Assembly: GCA_015492715.1 (NCBI GenBank)
Contig: WGEO01000054.1
Span: forward strand, 1 to 33,191
DNA from: Phycisphaerales bacterium
GTDB lineage: Bacteria; Planctomycetota; Phycisphaerae; Phycisphaerales; UBA1924
Direction: 5' to 3'
DNA: 33,191 nt
Part shown: piece after piece, positions 25,965 through 33,191 of the stretch
Numbering within the stretch: position 1 is the first letter of the stretch
How the letters are laid out: the number at the start of each line of letters is the position of its first letter
The notes under the pieces: model-generated
What the model was told of the DNA's origin: nothing
Database searches by the model: none
The model's input: only the letters and a program-made list of their open reading frames with translations
Position numbers and translations under genes: made by a program

Positions 25965-26375
25965 TCAGCCACCGTCGATCTGCATCGTATTGAGTTCCTC
26001 GTGCAACTGCTGCGTCTCCTTCAGACGATCCGGGATTCGGGTGAACGGCTCGCCGCAGTGCGGGCAGGTCGGCGGGAGCTCGGCGTGCCCGATCCGCAAC
26101 ACGAGTTTGTCGCAGGCGGGACACTTGGCGGCCTGCTTGACCTTGCGTGATCCGCACTCGGGGCACTCGGGAAGCCCGCCCTGCTGCACGGCCTTGTTGT
26201 ACTCGCGCATCGTCAGTTCGAACTCGTTGGAGCACTGTGAGCAAACGAGATACACCGGGCGGTCCATGCTCTCCTCTGCCGGTCCCTTCGGCCCGCTGTT
26301 AATCATGAACATGTAGCCCGCGCCGCCCAGCGCGGCGATCGCGATGATGATGAGAACGATGTTCTTCGTCGTCAT
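25965..26375 (-). CDS. Membrane-anchored zinc-ribbon protein
   Basis: 136 residues from ATG 26375, with GGAG ten bases upstream; the frame continues upstream, but that part crosses a terminator hairpin and is unlikely to be coding. An N-terminal membrane helix (IVLIIIAIAALGGAGYMFMI) is followed by a soluble part with four C-x2-C pairs: CSQC, CPEC, CPAC and CPHC. That makes two zinc ribbons, the first interrupted by a helix (FELTMREYNKAVQQG). A charged C-terminal helix ends the protein. The orientation of the domains relative to the membrane cannot be told. It lies downstream of a pseudopilin gene but is separated from it by a terminator-like hairpin. I do not recognise a named family. Confidence 0.75.
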   Translation of the reverse strand: MTTKNIVLIIIAIAALGGAGYMFMINSGPKGPAEESMDRPVYLVCSQCSNEFELTMREYNKAVQQGGLPECPECGSRKVKQAAKCPACDKLVLRIGHAELPPTCPHCGEPFTRIPDRLKETQQLHEELNTMQIDGG

Positions 26376-26390
26376 GGATTGAGTCTCCAG

Positions 26391-26421
26391 AAAAACGGGG
26401 GAAAGGAGCCCCCTTCCCCCG
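26391..26421 (-). terminator. Terminator/attenuator between the pseudopilin and zinc-ribbon genes
   Basis: On the minus strand an 8-bp perfect stem (CGGGGGAA / TTCCCCCG, 26421-26396, loop of 10 that can add GG-CC pairs) is followed by TTTTT (26395-26391). The ribosome site of the next gene starts right after the U-run, so the zinc-ribbon gene is probably expressed by read-through. Confidence 0.75.
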
Positions 26422-26450
26422 CCCGGATTCATGCGGCGCTCAAACGACGA

Positions 26451-27383
26451 TCAGTCGTGCCACAGCTCGCGGTGCGGCTTGCCGTCATTGTTCCACTTCG
26501 CCCGCGCCTCGTCGTCGCGCTTGACCAGTTCTTCGTAGCGGATCGGCTCGACATGCGAGTCCACATGCAGGACCTGGCTCATGCCGGTCGAGGGAGCGAC
26601 CGCGTTCGGGTTGTTCTCGATCTCCTCGCGATCGAGATCCCGCGCAAAGTGCCGACGGCTCGGACGATTCAGATCATGCGAGGGCGTCTGCCCGGGTGTC
26701 ACCCACGGATCCGCGTACCCGTCCGGGGGCGCGTCCATGACCGCGTACATGTTCGAGGGGAAGAGCACCTTGCTCTCGCGGAAGTCGCCCCACCACTCAC
26801 GCAGGTTCGGGTTCCTGCGGATGTAGTTGTATTCCGCAGGATCCCGGTTCATGCAGTGCTCGCCGAGACCCAGCGACGAGAACTCTTCGACACCCGACTC
26901 GTTGTAGCCATAGGTGAAGAACTTCGCCTTGGGGCCCTCCGCCCAGAGGGGTTCCTCCGTCTCGTCCTCATACCCGTAGTAGATCGGTGCCCAGAACTTC
27001 TTGGCCAAGTCGTGGTTGCCATCCTCGAAGACCGGCTCCCACTTGAAGTCCTCGAAGGACGACGGGCACCAGAACGCCGCGTAACTGTCGCTCATCCGTG
27101 TGCGGAGCTTCGCGGGCCAGGTGTAATACCAGCGAGTGGCCCCGCCGCCGATCGGCTGGAAGTGGCCCGCGGGCATGTAGTCCTCCTCGTCCAGCAGATA
27201 ACTGGCAAACGCGTTGCCCATCTGCTTGAGGTTGTTCCCGCAGATCACCAGTTTCGCCGTCTCACGCGCCTTGCCCAGCGCCGGCAGCAGGATGGAGATC
27301 AGCAGGGCGATGATCGCGATCACCACCAGCAACTCGATCAGCGTGAAACCCCCACGCCTGACTCGTCCAATGCTCCGCATCAT
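26451..27383 (-). CDS. Prepilin-type N-terminal cleavage/methylation (pseudopilin-like) protein
   Basis: 310 residues from ATG 27383 (a second ATG follows directly), with GAGGAAA upstream. The leader [12 protein letters not shown] ends at the prepilin peptidase site, and the mature helix begins F-T-L-I-E with Glu at position 5, then [20 protein letters not shown]. After the helix, [20 protein letters not shown] matches planctomycete pseudopilins of the DUF1559-like and type II secretion group. The ~230-residue C-terminal domain is Trp/Tyr-rich ([25 protein letters not shown]) and ends in HVDSHVEP, close to the H-V-D-G-H element common in these proteins. It should be inserted through the inner membrane and processed by PilD, and may use the pilus machinery encoded at 9424-14683. 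Its specific role is unknown. Confidence 0.85.
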   Translation of the reverse strand: MMRSIGRVRRGGFTLIELLVVIAIIALLISILLPALGKARETAKLVICGNNLKQMGNAFASYLLDEEDYMPAGHFQPIGGGATRWYYTWPAKLRTRMSDSYAAFWCPSSFEDFKWEPVFEDGNHDLAKKFWAPIYYGYEDETEEPLWAEGPKAKFFTYGYNESGVEEFSSLGLGEHCMNRDPAEYNYIRRNPNLREWWGDFRESKVLFPSNMYAVMDAPPDGYADPWVTPGQTPSHDLNRPSRRHFARDLDREEIENNPNAVAPSTGMSQVLHVDSHVEPIRYEELVKRDDEARAKWNNDGKPHRELWHD

Positions 27384-27516
27384 GCTCGTTTCCTCGTTCT
27401 TCACCCGCCCCGCCCGAAACGGACCGACTCGTACCCTAGCCGATCTGACCCCACGGGAAAAGGTCCGCTCGCCAGATTCACATGCCTTGGGAATACGGAA
27501 TTGCACGCATCATCAC

Positions 27517-28299
27517 CTATCGGCACCCGCCGCTGAACACATCCAAGAAGTAGAAGAAGTCATCCACATCGACATCCCCGTCCGGCACGCCGTACCCCGG
27601 ATCGGTCGGATCTCCTGATCCGGTCAGATCCGCCCGGGCGACATTACCCGCAGCGAACTGGTCGAGGAAGTAGAAGAAGTCATTCGCATCCAGCGATCCG
27701 TTCGGCACTCCGTACGACGGGTCGTCGGGATTGCTCGAACCTGTCATGTCCGCCACGCACGCCGACGCCTGCACCTCGATCAGGATCGTGTACACCGGGC
27801 TCGGCAGGTGGGTCCCGGTCTGGTCATAGACCGACACATCGACGGCGTACAGGGCTTTGTTCGGATCATAGTCGGGATGCGTGGAATCGACATACCACCA
27901 GGGTGTCATCCCGAATCCGGACCATCCCTCACCTAGGTACAACTCCTGTCCGGGCTGGTCGTACACATTGCCCAGATCACCATCGGGCCGCATGGACAGT
28001 GCCGGGTCCCACGCGTGGAAAACCATGAAGATCTGGGTTCCCTGCTCGATCGGGAACAGCCCGTCACCCGGGATCCCGTTCACGCCTTCCTCGATGTTGA
28101 CGCCATTGCCCCACCATCCGGGTTCTCCCGGGATCAGGAAATCTGCGGGGATCGGATCGGCAAAGTCATAACTTCCCAGACGCAGTTCGTTCAGATCGAT
28201 CTCCAGCACCACGAGGATGTCGCTCTCGTGGGCGATCGCCACTCCTGCGAGTCCGAGAACCGCGCTCGCGGCGAGCGCCTGCCATCCGTTTCTCAGCAT
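27517..28299 (-). CDS. Secreted protein with C-terminal GC-type dockerin-like repeat pair
   Basis: 260 residues from ATG 28299, with GGGAGG eight bases upstream. Much longer upstream frames on this strand overlap the CLC gene and are not coding. A signal peptide (MLRNGWQALAASAVLGLAGV, cut near AIA-H) leads to a ~165-residue beta-rich domain (DILVVLEIDLNELRLGSYDF; GWSGFGMTPWWYVDS). Two near-identical acidic repeats follow, sharing D-P-x-Y-G-V-P-[N/D]-G then FFYFLD. Asp spacing in each resembles a dockerin calcium loop, and the protein ends G-G-C-R. This tail type is common in Phycisphaerae secreted proteins and is thought to sort or anchor them. The function of the main domain is unknown. Confidence 0.8.
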   Translation of the reverse strand: MLRNGWQALAASAVLGLAGVAIAHESDILVVLEIDLNELRLGSYDFADPIPADFLIPGEPGWWGNGVNIEEGVNGIPGDGLFPIEQGTQIFMVFHAWDPALSMRPDGDLGNVYDQPGQELYLGEGWSGFGMTPWWYVDSTHPDYDPNKALYAVDVSVYDQTGTHLPSPVYTILIEVQASACVADMTGSSNPDDPSYGVPNGSLDANDFFYFLDQFAAGNVARADLTGSGDPTDPGYGVPDGDVDVDDFFYFLDVFSGGCR

Positions 28300-28430
28300 C
28301 AAACGAGCCTCCCGCGGGGACGGATTCCCCTCCCAGACCTGCGCAGCATACCACGGGCGGGCTTGCGATGCCAGAGGGATTTGCCCATTCGCTTCCCGAA
28401 TACCAACAGGAATCGACGGGCGCCCTTCTC

Positions 28431-28436
28431 TAGACT
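28431..28436 (+). promoter_or_regulatory. Possible -10 element (TAGACT) for the CLC gene
   Basis: TAGACT lies ten bases before ATG 28447, giving a predicted leader of about four bases. No Shine-Dalgarno site precedes the gene. Confidence 0.35.
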
Positions 28437-28446
28437 CTGAGCCCCC

Positions 28447-30255
28447 ATGGCCAGGATTCCCGCCCTTGCCCGTCTCAGCACGCGTCTCGGCTTCGAGCGT
28501 GACTGGTACCTGATCATCCTCGGTGCCATCGTCGGCACGCTGACCGCGCTGGGCGCCCTGTTCTTCAGCAGAGCCCTCGAGGGTGTCGACGAACTGGTCC
28601 ATTCCCTCGCCGGCTCGTCGGCATCGTGGTTCATCCTCGTTCTGCCCATTCTGGGCATGGGCCTGACGGGCGTGCTCGTGCACTATTACGCCGCCGAGGC
28701 CAAGGGGCACGGCGTGCCGCAGGTGCTGCGGGCCCTCGTCGAGCGATCGGGCGTCATCCCCGCCCGCATCGGGTTCATCAAGGTCCTCGCCTCGATCCTC
28801 ACGGTCGGCAGCGGGGGCTCGGCGGGCACCGAGGGACCCATCGTCCAGATCGGGGCGACTGCGGGCAGTGTCTTCGGGCAGCGTCTGGGTCTGACGCGCG
28901 ACCAGTTGCGGACGCTCGTGGGCTGCGGGGCAGCCGCCGGCATCAGCGCGATCTTCAACGCCCCGATCGCCGGGGTGTTCTTCGTCCTCGAGATCCTGCT
29001 GCGCGACTTCTCGATCAAGACCTTCACGCCCATCGTCGTCGCGAGCGTCTTCGCCGCCGTCGCGACGCAGGCCTTCGCGGGCGAGAACGAGGCGATCTTC
29101 CAGGTCAGCGCGAGCCTGCACGATGCTCAGTTTCTCTACATCGAGTTGCCGACCTTCATCCTCCTCGGCGCCATCTGCGGGCTCGTCGCCGTGGGCTTCA
29201 ATCTCTTCCTCCACCTGGGCGAGGACTGGTTCGACCGCCTGCGCGTGCACCCCCTGCTCAAGCCGATCATCGGCGCGATCATCCTCTCGGGGATCGGGCT
29301 GGTGTCCTACCAGCTCGCACGCTACTACGGCGCCGGCGGTCGCGAGGCGCACATCCCGCAGGTCTTCGGCAACGGCTACCGCATCATCGAGTCGCTCCTG
29401 GATCCTGCCAGTTACAACCCGCTCAACACGACCAACGATCTGCCCATCGCGCTGCCGCTCCTGCTCATCCTGCTCGTGCTCAAGGGCATCGCGACGACCG
29501 CCACGCTCGCCTCGGGCGGCTCGGGCGGCGTCTTTGCCCCGAGCCTGTTTCTCGGCGCCGTCGCGGGGGCATCTCTGGGCGTCGGGCTGGACCGCGTCGG
29601 ACTCATTCCTGCCGGGAGCACGCCCGCGGCCTATGCGCTCGTGGGCATGGCCGCCGTCGTCGCCGGCACGACCCACGCACCGCTGACGGCCATCCTCATC
29701 CTCTTCGAACTGACGCGCAACATCTATGTCGTCCTGCCGATCATGCTCGCGGCGGTCGTCGCCACCGTCATCGCCCAACTCATCGAGCCGGACTCGATCT
29801 ACACCTACAAACTCCGGCGGATGGGCGTGCGGGTGGGGGCATCGCGCGACCTGACCGTCCTCCGCCGGATCACCGCCGGCGACTGCGAGATGGTCCCGCT
29901 TCCCGAAGAACGGGTGTACCCGTCGGACCCGCTGGCCAAACTCATCTCCCTCCAGGCCCGCAGCGAACTCCCGGACTTCGTGGTCGTCGACGAGGACGGG
30001 CGATATGTGGGCATGGTGACGGGGGCCGACATCCGCACGGCCCTGATCGATCGCGAGGCGATCCCGCTTCTCCTTGTCGCCGAGCTGATCCGATCGGACC
30101 TGCCCACGATCGAGCCGGGCGAGACGCTCGAGAGCGTCCTCGACAAGTTCGCGCGTGCCGACACGGCGAGCCTCTGCGTCGTCAGCCCCGGCGCCGAGCC
30201 CCGTCCGATCGCGCTGCTCACGCGCGGGCGGGTCATGCGCCGATACCAGGCCTAA
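28447..30255 (+). CDS. CLC-family chloride channel/transporter with C-terminal CBS pair
   Basis: 602 residues. The transport domain carries the CLC selectivity motifs: GHGVP (87-91, in place of GSGIP), GSAGTEGPIVQIG with the gating glutamate E129, FNAPIAGVFFVLEIL, and GSGGVFAPSLFLGA. The soluble C terminus (~480-600) has two CBS-type regions (PDFVVVDEDGRYVGMVTGAD; LCVVSP). Aligning FNAPIAGVFFVLEIL with E. coli ClC (FNAPLAGILFIIEEM) puts Ile183 at the internal proton-pathway glutamate (E203), and His88 at the central Ser107. The gating Glu is kept. Coupled Cl-/H+ exchangers generally need E203, so this may be a channel, a differently coupled exchanger, or carry another anion. No ribosome site is visible; it may be leaderless. 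Confidence 0.9.
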   Translation: MARIPALARLSTRLGFERDWYLIILGAIVGTLTALGALFFSRALEGVDELVHSLAGSSASWFILVLPILGMGLTGVLVHYYAAEAKGHGVPQVLRALVERSGVIPARIGFIKVLASILTVGSGGSAGTEGPIVQIGATAGSVFGQRLGLTRDQLRTLVGCGAAAGISAIFNAPIAGVFFVLEILLRDFSIKTFTPIVVASVFAAVATQAFAGENEAIFQVSASLHDAQFLYIELPTFILLGAICGLVAVGFNLFLHLGEDWFDRLRVHPLLKPIIGAIILSGIGLVSYQLARYYGAGGREAHIPQVFGNGYRIIESLLDPASYNPLNTTNDLPIALPLLLILLVLKGIATTATLASGGSGGVFAPSLFLGAVAGASLGVGLDRVGLIPAGSTPAAYALVGMAAVVAGTTHAPLTAILILFELTRNIYVVLPIMLAAVVATVIAQLIEPDSIYTYKLRRMGVRVGASRDLTVLRRITAGDCEMVPLPEERVYPSDPLAKLISLQARSELPDFVVVDEDGRYVGMVTGADIRTALIDREAIPLLLVAELIRSDLPTIEPGETLESVLDKFARADTASLCVVSPGAEPRPIALLTRGRVMRRYQA

Positions 30256-30273
30256 CTCGATCGGATCTGACCC

Positions 30274-30681
30274 ATGTCCACCTCGGTCTGGATCGTCATC
30301 GCGATCGTCATCGTCCTCGACCTGCTCTTCATGCCCGTGGTGGTGCGCCTGATGGTCGCGCAGGCCTGGAACCCGATCGCCGAGGCTCATCCCCGTGCGG
30401 CCCCTGCGCCCGACGCGCTCACGCGCCGCCGGCAGGGCATCTCGGTCGGCCTGGTCAACCTGGGCATGTGCTTCACGATCAGCGTCGACGAGCACGCTCT
30501 GCACCTGGTGCCCAACGCGCTGGGGCGTCTGCTGGGTCTGCGACCGGCGAGCGTCCCGTGGGATGCCATCGAGGCGAAGAAGCGAGGACGGTTCTTCTCC
30601 CGTGTGCGCATCGCCGGGCGCGATCTCAGCGCACCGCGCTGGTGTCTGGACCTCGCCTTCGTGGACGAGGGCGGGTCCTGA
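30274..30681 (+). CDS. Small single-pass membrane protein of unknown function
   Basis: 135 residues starting 18 bases after the CLC gene on the same strand, so probably co-transcribed. One N-terminal membrane helix (VWIVIAIVIVLDLLFMPVVV) is followed by a ~100-residue soluble domain. That domain has strand-like segments (GISVGLVNLGMCFTISVDE) and an amphipathic part with ALHLVPNALGRLLGLRPASV, PWDAIEAKK and a final WCLDLAFVDE. The layout suggests a small PH-like beta domain. No known family is recognised. It converges on uvrC with 14 bases between stops. Confidence 0.7.
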   Translation: MSTSVWIVIAIVIVLDLLFMPVVVRLMVAQAWNPIAEAHPRAAPAPDALTRRRQGISVGLVNLGMCFTISVDEHALHLVPNALGRLLGLRPASVPWDAIEAKKRGRFFSRVRIAGRDLSAPRWCLDLAFVDEGGS

Positions 30682-30695
30682 CGCACACGCGGGCG

Positions 30696-32105
30696 TTACC
30701 CGTCTCCCAGCGTCTTCTTGCGGCGCAGGATGTGGTGGTAGTGCTGGGCGAAGCGGTGGGCCTCGTCGCGCACCTGCTGGAGCAGGCGCAGCCCCAGGTG
30801 CCTGCGCGACAGACGCAGCGGCTCGTCGCGATCGGGCAGATACAGCTCCTCTTCCTTCTTGGCCAGCGCCACGACCGCCGGCGGGCGGGCATCCAGGGCC
30901 CCGAACGCCTCCATCGCGGCGTGCAACTGTCCGCGTCCGCCGTCGATCAAGATGACATGCGGGAACAGCTCGAAGCCCCGCCCGGCGTCGCGATAGCGTC
31001 TGCTGATCACCTCGCGCATGGCCGCGTAGTCGTCGTTGCCCGCCGTGCGGATCCGGTACCTGCGGTACTCGTCCTTGAAGGGCCTGCCGTCGACGAAGCA
31101 GACCTTGCTGGCGACGGTCTCGCCGCCCATGAGGTGCGCGATGTCGAACCCCTCGATGCAGCGGGGGAGTTCATCGAGCCCGAGGGTGCGGGCGAGGCTC
31201 CGGAGCGAGCGGGACGGGTCCAGCCGGGCGATCTCGGTCTCGGGCTGCCAGCCGTCGCGCATGCTCGCACGCTCGTCGAGCTTCTCGAGCGCCTCGATCT
31301 GATCGCGCACGACCGCCGCCCGCTCATACTCGCGGGCCTCGCTCAGACGCTCCATCTCCCGCCGCAACTCGCGGATCAGGCTGCTCCTCCTGGACTCGAC
31401 GAAGCGGATCAGGCGGTCGATGTCCGCGCGATAGTCCTCGGCGCTGATGCGATCGGCGCACGGAGCCGAGCACTGCCCGATCGCCGCCAGCAGGCATGGA
31501 CGGAAGTGGCGGTTCTTCGGATCGCCCTCGACGATGTCCAGCGAGCAGGTGCGAAAGCGGAAGATCCGCTGGGCGACGGCCATCGCCTCGCGCAGCGCGC
31601 CCGCCCCCACGAACGGCCCATAGATCTTTGCCCGACGGAGCGACGGATCCGAGGGGTTCCGCGTGATCATCACGCGGGGAAAGTCCTCGTCGCGCGTGAT
31701 CACCAGATAGGGATAGGTCTTGTCGTCGGTCTGGAGCACATTGAAGCGAGGCTTGATGTCCTTGATCAGGCGATTCTCCGCGAGCAGGGCCTCCCACTCG
31801 CTCGCGCACAGGAGTACATCGAAATCGTGCACCAGATCGAGCATCGCCCGCTTGCCCGGGCCGAGGTCGGCGCTGGGCACGAAGTAACTGCTCACCCGGT
31901 CGGGCAGGCGGGCGGCCTTGCCCACATACAGCACGACCCCGGCCGCGTCCTTCATCAGATACACGCCGGGCGACGCCGGCAGATCGCGGGCCTTGCGCAG
32001 CAGACGCCCCAGACGCTCGCGGCGCGACTCCGTGCCCCACGCCGGCGGGGCGTCGCTGGGCAGGAAGCCGTCCTCATCCGTGATCGCACGATCGGGATCG
32101 TCCAC
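30696..32105 (-). CDS. uvrC: UvrC excinuclease subunit lacking the C-terminal (HhH)2 region
   Basis: 469 residues from GTG 32105, which follows GGGAAGGA; ATG 32186 in frame would add 27 unlikely residues and overlap the upstream gene. GIY-YIG nuclease: PGVYLMKDAAGVVLYVGKA with Glu in EALLAENRLIKDIKPRFN. A four-Cys cluster is formed by CSLDIVEG, RPC and GQCSAPC. The UvrB-binding UVR motif is LSEAREYERAAVVRDQIEAL. The C-terminal RNase H-like nuclease keeps its triad in GFDIAH, LIDGGRGQLH and RDEAHRFA. The protein stops 14 residues after the last motif (tail RRKKTLGDG), so the tandem helix-hairpin-helix that normally ends UvrC (~600 aa) is absent. Both nuclease sites look intact. It lies downstream of the M20 gene on the same strand. 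Confidence 0.9.
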   Translation of the reverse strand: MDDPDRAITDEDGFLPSDAPPAWGTESRRERLGRLLRKARDLPASPGVYLMKDAAGVVLYVGKAARLPDRVSSYFVPSADLGPGKRAMLDLVHDFDVLLCASEWEALLAENRLIKDIKPRFNVLQTDDKTYPYLVITRDEDFPRVMITRNPSDPSLRRAKIYGPFVGAGALREAMAVAQRIFRFRTCSLDIVEGDPKNRHFRPCLLAAIGQCSAPCADRISAEDYRADIDRLIRFVESRRSSLIRELRREMERLSEAREYERAAVVRDQIEALEKLDERASMRDGWQPETEIARLDPSRSLRSLARTLGLDELPRCIEGFDIAHLMGGETVASKVCFVDGRPFKDEYRRYRIRTAGNDDYAAMREVISRRYRDAGRGFELFPHVILIDGGRGQLHAAMEAFGALDARPPAVVALAKKEEELYLPDRDEPLRLSRRHLGLRLLQQVRDEAHRFAQHYHHILRRKKTLGDG

Positions 32106-32161
32106 GCCACATCCTTCCCGTTCCGTTCCGGGATCGGTTCCCCGATGAACGCACGCGGGCC

Positions 32162-33191
32162 TCAGCCCTCCAGTGCCAGCCTGCACATCATCTCGACACC
32201 CACACCGATCGCGTCGTCATTGAAGTCGAAGGTCGCCTGATGCAACTGCGGCACATCGCCCGCCCCCTCGGGGCGGAGCCCGAGCAGGAAGAAGCACGCG
32301 GGCACATGCTGCCCGTAGTACGAAAAGTCCTCGCCGCCCATGAACGCGTCGGGCACCAGTTCGGCCCGCTCCTCGCCCAGCGCCCGCGCTGCAACCTGGA
32401 GCACATGGCGGGCCAGATGCTCCTCGTTGCGGGTCACGGGATAGCCCTCCTGCCAGTCGATCTGCGCCCGACAGGCGTGTGCCTCGCTCGTGCGCTCGAC
32501 GATCTCGAAGAACCGCTCGCGTGCGCGCCGGCGCACGCCCTCGTCCAGCGTGCGCACGGTGCCGACCATGCGGACCTCTGCGGGGATCACATTGTTCGCC
32601 TCGCCCGCATGGATGGCGGCGACCGTGACCACGACGCTGCCCGTCGGTGCCACGCAGCGCGACGCGATGGACTGCAGCGCCACGACGCACGAACTGGCCG
32701 CCAGCACCGGATCGTGGGCCAGGTGCGGAAATGCCGCGTGCCCCTCCACGCCCCGCACGACGACCTCGAAGTCGTCGGTCGCAGCGAGCAGTGGGCCTGG
32801 GCGGGTGCCCACATGCCCCAAGGCCATGTTGGGCCAGCCGTGCAGCCCGAAGATGCGTCCGACGCGAGGGCCGAGCCCCCCGCCGGCGCTGCCCAGCAGC
32901 GCGCCGTCGTCGCACATCGCCCGCCCGCCGGCACCCCCTTCTTCTGCCGGCTGAAAGATCAGCGTCACGGGATGGGGCCTGTGCTCGATCTTCGAGAGGA
33001 CCCGTGCCGTACCCAGCAGAATCGTCGTGTGTCCGTCGTGCCCGCAGGCGTGCATCACGCCCGGATGCTCGGACGCATACGGCCTGCCCGTCTGCTCGTC
33101 GATCGGCAGGGCGTCCATGTCCGCCCGCAGGTCCACCGCAGGTCGATCGCCCCCGTCGCTCGCCGGGATGTGCGCCACGACACCCGTACCC
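32162..33191 (-). CDS. M20-family amidohydrolase/aminoacylase (5' end outside window)
   Basis: The frame is open to the right edge and reads [14 protein letters not shown] before [10 protein letters not shown], so the gene starts beyond base 33191 and GTG 33178 is not its start. Roughly 343 of an expected ~390-400 residues are visible. M20D metal ligands are present: Cys and His in [10 protein letters not shown], the Glu pair in PAEEGGAGG, His in GLHGWPN, and His near the end in [11 protein letters not shown]. The [17 protein letters not shown] segment is typical of the IAA-amino acid hydrolase / N-acyl amino acid deacylase group. The lid domain motif is [14 protein letters not shown]. It would cleave N-acyl amino acids in the cytoplasm. 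uvrC starts 56 bases downstream on the same strand. Confidence 0.88.
   Translation of the reverse strand, partial: GTGVVAHIPASDGGDRPAVDLRADMDALPIDEQTGRPYASEHPGVMHACGHDGHTTILLGTARVLSKIEHRPHPVTLIFQPAEEGGAGGRAMCDDGALLGSAGGGLGPRVGRIFGLHGWPNMALGHVGTRPGPLLAATDDFEVVVRGVEGHAAFPHLAHDPVLAASSCVVALQSIASRCVAPTGSVVVTVAAIHAGEANNVIPAEVRMVGTVRTLDEGVRRRARERFFEIVERTSEAHACRAQIDWQEGYPVTRNEEHLARHVLQVAARALGEERAELVPDAFMGGEDFSYYGQHVPACFFLLGLRPEGAGDVPQLHQATFDFNDDAIGVGVEMMCRLALEG

Noticed and set aside
28300-30504. Upstream extension (735 codons) of the dockerin protein frame on the minus strand
   Set aside because: It lies antisense to the CLC gene. The signal peptide and GGGAGG site at 28299 show the real start.
28626-32240. 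A 1204-codon open frame on the plus strand
   Set aside because: It runs through the CLC gene in another frame and antisense through uvrC; its Arg/Ala/His-rich composition and lack of any motif mark it as a GC-rich shadow.

Overview
Organism: GC-rich bacterial chromosome, about two thirds GC, most likely a planctomycete of the class Phycisphaerae. The signs are two dockerin-type secreted proteins (one ending in the tail G-G-C-R), a prepilin-type protein with the planctomycete-style [13 protein letters not shown] leader, a futalosine hydrolase, and a pterin synthase with glutamate in place of the catalytic cysteine. This is an inference from gene content. Genes are tightly packed. No stretch over 300 bases lacks a gene; the largest gap is 185 bases (14684-14868). 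I saw no rRNA, tRNA, CRISPR array, insertion sequence or prophage.

Layout: 1-5344 (+) is a tight operon with overlapping stops and starts: AsmA-like protein (cut by the left edge), LOG-family nucleosidase, lipoprotein, CaCA cation exchanger. 5468-6703 (+) is an HD-GYP protein, convergent with a solitary periplasmic adaptor (6727-8442, -). 8591-9292 (+) is futalosine hydrolase. 9424-14683 (+) is a type IV pilus assembly operon, pilM-pilN-pilO-pilP-like-pilB. 14869-17285 (+) holds two translationally coupled genes of unknown function that share a 12-residue S-x-x-W-P-x-[N/D]-H-x4 repeat; this is the best candidate for an undescribed system. 17356-21827 (+) has acetyl-CoA synthetase, a small lipoprotein, a PhnP-like hydrolase and a solitary ATP synthase gamma gene. 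21849-24403 (-) is polyphosphate kinase with a PTPS-III-like pterin synthase. 24477-25913 (+) is a phosphohexomutase. 25965-28299 (-) has a zinc-ribbon membrane protein, a pseudopilin and a dockerin protein, with two terminators. 28447-30681 (+) is a CLC protein and a small membrane protein. 30696-33191 (-) is a UvrC lacking its C-terminal helix-hairpin-helix region and an M20 amidohydrolase cut by the right edge.

Whole-window signal: the palindrome ACGT is almost absent. Reading all 33,191 bases by eye I found it once (24407-24410), where roughly 100 copies would be expected at this base composition. Codon choice bends around it: Asp, Asn, His and Tyr codons switch from C-ending to T-ending when the next codon is Val. 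The single surviving copy lies in an 8-bp inverted repeat over the pterin synthase promoter. This fits long-term restriction avoidance, or loss by deamination of a methylated cytosine in ACGT.
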